Below the pieces are notes generated by a model. The model was not told where the DNA came from. It did not search any database and saw nothing but the letters and a program-made list of their open reading frames with translations. From Nepenthes gracilis (taxonomy: Eukaryota; Streptophyta; Magnoliopsida; Caryophyllales; Nepenthaceae): 64,000 nucleotides of DNA. Positions 58,411 to 64,000 of the stretch are shown one piece after another (within the stretch, counting starts at the first letter, position 1; each line of letters opens with the position of its first letter). Location: positions 10,522,592 to 10,586,591 of the forward strand of contig BSYO01000019.1 in assembly GCA_033239525.1 (NCBI GenBank), given 5' to 3'. Both the position numbers and the translations under genes were made by a program.

Positions 58411-58602
58411 GGCCCAAAAAGGTTGGCCAGTAGCGATGAATGAGCTAATGATAAGTAAAGACAAAAATAAACTTTATTGTTAGAATCCAACTAGGCAGCT
58501 ACCAAATGAGGTAAGTAAACCAACCTAGTTACCCCACCTACCCTCTGTAAAGAAGTACGGGAGTAAGTGACTTACCCCACTTACTCCACCAAACCCCTCC
58601 TC

Positions 58603-58610
58603 TATATAAA
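58603..58610 (+). promoter_or_regulatory. TATA box of LTR M
   Basis: TATATAAA follows ACC-rich words (ACCAACC at 58518-58524, ACCTACC at 58535-58541) that resemble MYB-binding AC elements. Confidence 0.7.
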
Positions 58611-59189
58611 CCCGATGCTGGTTGATGCACTGGCAAGCAGAAGGAAGTGAGTAAAGGGGAAAAGCTTCAAGACGGTAAAAACCGACTGTCAGGCAAGGAG
58701 GGAAGAAATTTGAGTCAGCCCGTCAGGCAAGTGTACCTCGGACGCTGTTTTTAACTTCATGTTGTAAGAATATTATAAGACATTGCTCTTAAAGTTCTAT
58801 TTTTAAGAATACTGCAAATGTACTCTGTTTTAAAATTCATGCTCTGTTTTGAAGTTCATGTTTTACTGTAAAGAGTACTTAGGACGATTACCCTTTTTAA
58901 GTCTCGTTTGCAAGTGTACACCCTTTCCCCCTGCTTTTAAGATCATAATTTAATGCAAGTATATGCATATTTCATTGCAAGTATATCCGATTCTTAATGA
59001 GTATATGTTACGGTATGTACGATGTGTGTTCTTATCATTAATTAACGAAGAATCTCTATTAACCGCATGCTTAAAAGAAATTCAGTTTTTCCTTAATAAA
59101 ATCAAGTTCGGTTCTTCCTTGATAAAGAATCAGTTCGGTTTCCACAATGAAAAAGAACTTCGGCTTTGGAACTCCGACTTTTAAGAAAA

Positions 59190-59640
59190 AAGAACTCCGG
59201 CTTTTTGAAAAAAAGAACTCCGGCTTTTAATGAACTCCGTCCGTTGAGAGAAATGAACTCCGATTTTAAAGAACTCCGGCTTTTAATGAACTCCGTCTTT
59301 TGAGAGAAATGAACTCCGATTTTAATGAACTCCGGCTTTTAACAAACTCCGTCCTTTGAGAGAAATGAACTCCGATTTTAAAGAACTCCGGCTTTTAACG
59401 AACTCCGTCCTTTGAGAGAAATGAACTCCGATTTTAATAAACTTCGGCTTTTAACGAACACCGTCCTTTGAGAGAAATGAACTCCGATTTTAATGAACTC
59501 CGCGACTTTTAACGAACTCCGTCCTTTGAGAGAAATGAACTCCGGCTTTAATGAACTCTGGCTTTTAATGAACTCCGTCCTTTGAGAGAAATGAACTCCG
59601 GCTTTAATGAACTCCGGCCTTTAGAGAACTCCGTCCTTCA
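59190..59640 (+). repeat. 56-bp higher-order repeat of ACTCCG units in LTR M
   Basis: Each 56-bp unit is made of three sub-units (ACTCCGTCCTTTGAGAG-, ACTCCGATTTTAA-, ACTCCGGCTTTTAA-). Starts of the first sub-unit fall at 59234, 59290, 59346, 59402, 59458, 59516 and 59572, that is six steps of 56, 56, 56, 56, 58 and 56 bp. Confidence 0.9.
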
Positions 59641-59799
59641 GTAACAAGCACTCCGAATTTATGAGCTCTGACTTTTAAAAGTACTCCGTCCTCTGAGAAA
59701 AAACAGTCCAGATTTATGAAACTTCAGCTTTTAAAAGAACTCTGGCTTTTGAACCCCAATTTTCGTTGATAAAAAGAACTCTGGATATGGACGAAAAAC

Positions 59800-59990
59800 A
59801 ACTTCGGCTTTTGAACTCCGGATTTTGATGAAAAGAACTCTGGTTTTTGAGCACTCCGGCTTTGAGCACTCCGGCTTTGAGCACTCCGACTTTTGAGCAC
59901 TCCGGCCTTGAGCACTCCGACCTTGAGCACTCCGGCCTTGATCACTCCGGCTTTGAGCACCCCGGCATTTGAGCGCCGACTTTTGTGTGA
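59800..59990 (+). repeat. 14-15-bp ACTCCGGC array in LTR M
   Basis: About ten tight units of GAGCACTCCGGCTTT type, matching 38570-38700 of the complete element. Confidence 0.9.
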
Positions 59991-60748
59991 AGAAAATAAA
60001 ATCCTTACAAAAGAGATTTGAACCGGTCTCCTTAAGACCCGAACTGTGATATTCTGTGCACAATTTTTGAAGGGTAAATTGTGATGTTTCTGACCGATAC
60101 TGGAATGGCTTTCAGTAAGCAATAAGAAGAAAATGTTCTGTTCATTATTGGATTCATTTCATTATTTTGGACCCCATCAAATGCAGTCAAAGTTAGGTTC
60201 TCCGGCATGCATTAGAATGTTATGGTGGTAATCGAGGATAACTCTATCCATGGAGTTATTTGTGGTCTGCTTCTCCTCGAGGCGTTAAATATGGAGGGTA
60301 GATTCTGTTCTGTTCTGGCCGGCACCCCCTTGGATTGGGGAAGGATCTCGTGAGGTGGGATCATCCGTTCTATTCTGTTTATTGCCGTTGATTGTGGGGT
60401 GACGTACACAATCTATCCTCGATTATTCTCCCCCTTCGCTAGTAGGGTCTACTGGTAGGGTCCTTTTATGATAAAGATGAGAATTATGTAAAATATGGAA
60501 GTAAGACCGACTTCTACTTTCTGAAATATAAATACATTGATTTTGATTTCCAATGACCGTTTCTGTTTTCTGATAGTTCTGTATACGTCTGCATCATGTT
60601 CCCGTTATAAATCACTTTCTTATGGCGCTTGTAACTTTATGTGCAATAGTATCTGTTTTGCTGAGATATGTTCTGCATACATGTTTTACTATATATCTGC
60701 ATGTACCTTGCTGGGTCTCGGCTCACTGTTTTATGTTTTCCCCCTACA

Positions 60749-60787
60749 GATGAAGCTTTAGAGCTTGTGCCTGACGAGTTGGAGTGA
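60749..60787 (+). other. Conserved terminal mini-exon of LTR M
   Basis: Reads D-E-A-L-E-L-V-P-D-E-L-E then TGA. It uses a third stop codon relative to the complete element (TAG) and LTR F (TAA). Confidence 0.55.
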
Positions 60788-61492
60788 TTAGAGCTTATTA
60801 AAGACCTCGAAAGCTTATTTTGGAGAAATAGTATTGTAACGACTTGATGGACTTCTATGGTTAAACATTTTTGGCTATGTACTCGGAAATGAATATTTTG
60901 GAATGAATATGAATGCTTTCGCAAGTGTTAGAATAACTTCCGCTATACTTATTATGGTTAAAGGTATATGTGTCCTAGCTGGCATCTGTGATCCTGTGTT
61001 GCACCTAACTGGTTTAGTTTAGATTTTCAATCGTGTTAAGAATGACGGAATTAAAAAAAAATCTATTGTGACAGATCGGGTTATTTTTCTTTTAAATAAC
61101 CCTTCCGTCAATAAATCATTATAATTAAAATTATAAATTTCTGTAGAAAATCGGGCAGAGTTCTGTTTGTAACTTGAACGTTTACCAAAATACAAATACC
61201 TGTAAGAAACTCTACACAATATCCACAAATATATTCAACGTCATACACAGGATCTCAGATCCACTAAACTCCTATAGTGGCACCGGCGTCATAACTTAGG
61301 TATGACGTCGGCTCAGGTAAAGATGCCAACTATAAAAACCCAAGCATAACCACAAATACAAACTGCGGAAGCGTGACAATCATAGGATACAAAAATCAAA
61401 ACTATTCATCCACAAAATCCCCATGTCATACATAATCAAGCTAGATCCTCAAGGTTCTTCAAAATCCACGTCGCCTATCTTGCTTCCTTGTC

Positions 61493-61528
61493 CTACTCGG
61501 TCTCGTCTGGCATCAGGGCATCTTCATC
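61493..61528 (-). other. Conserved terminal mini-exon of LTR N
   Basis: Reads D-E-D-A-L-M-P-D-E-T-E then TAG, one codon shorter than the LTR M form but with the same D-E start, P-D-E-x-E end and stop. Confidence 0.5.
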
Positions 61529-62789
61529 TGAAAAGAGAGAGTGCAAGGGTGAGCTTATCGCCCAGCAAGTGTAAACACACATCACTATCAAAAGACAGAA
61601 TCATAATGGAAACGATAGTGGGATGGGGGAAAAATCATATAAAAGCGTGAAAGGAAGGAAATAATTAGAAGTACCAATTTATCATTTGTCATGTTTTGTC
61701 ACCTTTACTTACCATTTGAACATGCTTTCTTAATTTACTTTAATCTTTGTGGACCAGGGCCAGTAGGTCGTACTAGCAAACGATGCGAGAGAACGAGGAA
61801 AGGATCATGATACTCCACATGATCTAAGGCCGTGAGGGATTATCTTTTACGACCCATCCGGGGGGTCGTGCATATCGTGCCGTAAATCGCCCCATTCCCC
61901 TGGAGTACCAGGGCAGTCCTCGTTCTTTCACAATAGCATCCTAAGGCGTGACACGGCCAACACCCACTTACAAACAAGCAACCAGAATACGTGGCCCAAG
62001 TATTCTTCAGGTTTCCACCGTGATGGACGTGTCAAGCCTGAGAATACTACCCATCTAAAAGTCCATGGTCCTGGTTTCATGATTCTTTTTCCATATTCAT
62101 TTGAGGGAAAGTCCACCGTATCTCATGTATCGTATCTCCCGCCATTTGAGAGATTCCATCATCCATATCACATTTTGGACTTCCCTCCGTTACTCATCGG
62201 TTTTCATTTCGTTTTGGAATTTAAGCATTTATGATTACCAAAAATTAGGAAAGATTGGGATCTCTTACCGTTCATGAGCCAATTTTGTATCGGGGTCCTC
62301 CGGAGCCCGTATCTTGTCAATCGATGCAATCGATGCTTAATTTCATACTTTCAAGCTTACATTCACATGTGGTCAGTTAGAATAACGATTAAATTGGGTA
62401 AGAACATGTAAAATTTCCATTGTACCTCGAATGAACAGTAACAATAGCATTTTAGAACGTTCGGATGCCGCGAACGGGTCATTTCTTGTGAAATTGGATG
62501 CCCGGTCGGTATGTATACATATTCGGGACATGGTGATTCATAATTTGAGGTTAAATTATCATAAATTGGAGGAGAAAATAGTGAATCCCGAACTTGGGAG
62601 AGGGTTAGGGTTTCACGATAACACATCGAACGATTTAACCAACAAAATGAATAAATAATCACACATTTATGGAGTATAATTCATGGGTTATACATTCTCC
62701 ACATTTTAGGTGGGTATCGGTATGATAATACCCGACGGAGATTGAATAAAAATTAAAAAAGAGCAAATAGTGAGTATGAGAACACTTGC
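61528..62789 (-). other. Predicted intron inside LTR N
   Basis: GC donor GAG|GCAAGTG and acceptor CTCTTTTCAG|ATGAA with CTCAC branch-point candidate. 1262 bp, no ACTCCG array. Confidence 0.55.
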
Positions 62790-62960
62790 CTCGACGCGTG
62801 CTATCACTTTTGTAACTGGCTCCCGGACGAAATCGGACTCTACGCCTTGATTTCTTCCTTTCTCTCTCTAGATTTGACGTTCTCTCTCTCTCTCTTCAGA
62901 AGGCTTCTGGAAAAAATATGGGAAAAAGTGGGAAAATGAAGATTCGTGAAGCTGGCCGAG

Positions 62961-62968
62961 TATTTATA
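62961..62968 (-). promoter_or_regulatory. TATA box of LTR N
   Basis: TATAAATA in minus sense, immediately downstream of the GCTCGAGCG-rich U3. Confidence 0.65.
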
Positions 62969-63346
62969 CTAGTTGGGCCGCTCGAGCGCCCGGCGAGCGA
63001 GCAGCGAGCGGGCCGGTTCTGGTTCTTTCCGCTCGAGCGGCCAGCGAGCGCGGGAGCTTTCTGGAAGGTTCTAGAAAATTTGCTCAGGCGGCTAGCAAGC
63101 GCGGGGGCTTTCCGGAAGGGTCTGGAAAATCCGCTCGAGTGGGCTCGAGCGTGCATCAGGCGGGATAGCTACTGGAAAATGCGCTCAAGCGGGACTCGAG
63201 CGTCCGGCGAGCGGGGGGTTACGGATGGTGTTTCATTCAACACAAATCCCAAGATTTTCATCAAGTTCTTTTAATACTTACATTTTACCGTTCAATAAGT
63301 GTTGATTACCTCGTATCAATTCTATTGTTGGTTTGGGAACCTCAAA

Positions 63347-63360
63347 TCTGTTTCGTCACA
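63347..63360 (+). mobile_element. 5' LTR M, part 2 (last 14 bp)
   Basis: TCTGTTTCGTCACA completes LTR M; compare the LTR E end (ATCCGTTCCGTCACA). The primer site follows directly. Confidence 0.9.
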
Positions 63361-63362
63361 AT

Positions 63363-63373
63363 TGGTATCAGAG
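63363..63373 (+). other. Primer-binding site of element M
   Basis: TGGTATCAGAG, initiator-Met tRNA type, two bases after the LTR end; ATGCCTTAGGA follows at 63381-63391. Confidence 0.9.
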
Positions 63374-64000
63374 AGTTGAGATGCCTTAGGAATTGATTAA
63401 TCGAAAAGCAGAAGTTTAGGATAGGTTAAGTTGAATCAAAGGATGATTATAATTAGCCATATGTTCCGACTTAATGTGTTAGCACTAATTAAGTTTGGGG
63501 TAGGTTATGAATGATCGAATGAATAAATAGAGGTGTTTGGTAATTAAGCTAGCCCAACCCCAATGACTTAGGCCTGTACCAAGTTAAGAGTGATGATTTA
63601 ATCCAATTAGCTAGCTTAAGGCGAAATGTCTTAGAACTATTAGTAGTAATTTTTAGATGGAAACTACTAATATTAGTGGTTGGTTGTAGGGTCGAGAGAA
63701 AGATAGTGTGTCGAGACACCTTAGTGTTTGAATTTGACCAGTATCAATTGGGTTTTCGAACTGATCGATGTCGATTCGAAGCCTAGATTAATTAATCTCG
63801 GTCTAAGGTTTAAATTTGATCGGCCGTGAATTGAAGTTCTTAGGTTAGCATTTTGCTAAGAAGGGTTGCCTGATCAACCTAGCAAGTGTAATGAATAGGG
63901 TGGATTTAGCAGCTCAAGGTTTGTAAATTGGAGTAAATTCTTGGGCGTATCAAGTCTTAAGATGATAATTCATCATTGTTTTGGGAATGCTTAAGTGTTT
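63374..64000 (+). other. Untranslated leader of element M, running off the window
   Basis: Aligns weakly with the leaders at 40000-40210 and 52006-52267. No gag start is reached before the edge. There are GAATTGAT and CGATTCGAAG words but no coding signal. Confidence 0.6.

Larger units (their letters stand above)
58727..60749 (+). other. Predicted intron inside LTR M
   Basis: GC donor CAG|GCAAGTG; acceptor TTTTCCCCCTACAG; branch-point candidate CTCAC at 60722-60726. 2023 bp. Encloses arrays 59150-59990 and stem GATTGTG (60390-60396) / CACAATC (60407-60413). Confidence 0.55.
57783..61066 (+). mobile_element. 5' LTR M of a plus gypsy element, part 1
   Basis: Starts TGTGACGACCC. Order: AC-word U3 (58480-58600), TATATAAA (58603-58610), leader with a duplicated GTCAGGCAAG, donor CAG|GCAAGTG (58727), ACTCCG arrays, hairpin block (60150-60470), acceptor CCCCCTACAG (60749), mini-exon. 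It is interrupted at 61066 by LTR N; the last 14 bp are at 63347-63360. Joined length 3298 bp. The internal region continues past the window edge. Left flank TAACC. Confidence 0.95.
61067..63346 (-). mobile_element. Solo LTR N (Ty3/gypsy, minus) inside the 3' tip of LTR M
   Basis: Left edge TGTGACAG at 61067; right edge CCTCAAA at 63346 (minus sense TTTGAGG for TGTGAGG). Flanks TCTAT (61062-61066) and TCTGT (63347-63351) are a target duplication with one change. 2280 bp, solo. Minus sense: U3 with dense GCTCGAGCG words (62970-63210), TATAAATA (62961-62968), GC donor at 62789, stem GATCATG/CATGATC (61803-61824), acceptor TCTTTTCAG (61528), mini-exon. Confidence 0.9.

Noticed and set aside
59190..59990. 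CRISPR-like regularly spaced repeats
   Set aside because: Repeats are 14-56-bp tandem units without unique spacers, in a plant LTR; no cas genes.
61067..63360. Reading 61067-63360 as one plus-strand LTR ending at the primer site
   Set aside because: Internal signals (TATA, donor, acceptor, hairpin block) are all on the minus strand, and the last 14 bases belong to LTR M.

Overview
The window is plant nuclear DNA, most likely from a eudicot, and consists almost entirely of nested LTR retrotransposons. No intact host gene, rRNA, tRNA or CRISPR array was found. The assignment rests on Ty3/gypsy chromovirus proteins with a C-terminal chromodomain (Tekay/Del-like), a Tat/Ogre-type integrase, a Tork/Tnt1-like Ty1/copia element, initiator-Met tRNA primer sites, plant-style TATA boxes and very AT-rich spacers. 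All coding copies are decayed, mostly by C-to-T/G-to-A changes that create stops, as expected of methylated heterochromatin.

I name the gypsy LTRs A to N. 1-4901: minus LTR A, split by minus solo LTR B. 4902-6670: plus LTR C. 6671-22425: an unclassified repeat (X, copy 1) split first by minus solo LTR D, itself split by plus solo LTR E, and then by a copia element that carries plus solo LTR F inside its pol. 22440-26259: a possible host-gene scrap and AT-rich DNA. 26260-32044: 3' end of a minus gypsy element (LTR G plus pol remnants), split by plus solo LTR H. 32045-33880: repeat X copy 2. 34086-36720: plus solo LTR I. 36726-37264 and 46878-47960: minus Tat-type integrase, split by one complete 9.6-kb Tekay-like element (37265-46872, target duplication GATAG). 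47971-64000: a five-level nest: minus element with LTR J, split by plus element K, split by minus element L, split by plus element M, whose 5' LTR is split 14 bp before its end by minus solo LTR N. Element M runs off the right edge.

The most interesting signal is common architecture inside these long gypsy LTRs, although their sequences and orientations differ. Each has a TATA box, then about 100-170 bp later a splice-donor-like site (GTAAGTG or GCAAGTG), then 1.0-2.1 kb holding short tandem repeats and a hairpin-rich block, then a branch-point, pyrimidine and AG acceptor. Immediately after the acceptor lies a 12-13 codon reading frame of the pattern D-E-x-x-E-L-x-P-D-E-x-E-stop. Its stop is TAG, TAA or TGA in different copies, and its codons vary mainly at third positions. 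One hairpin in the block keeps its stem through paired and G-U changes in many copies. I infer a splicing-regulated, structured LTR leader with a conserved small terminal exon. This is read by eye and has not been tested by transcripts or computation.
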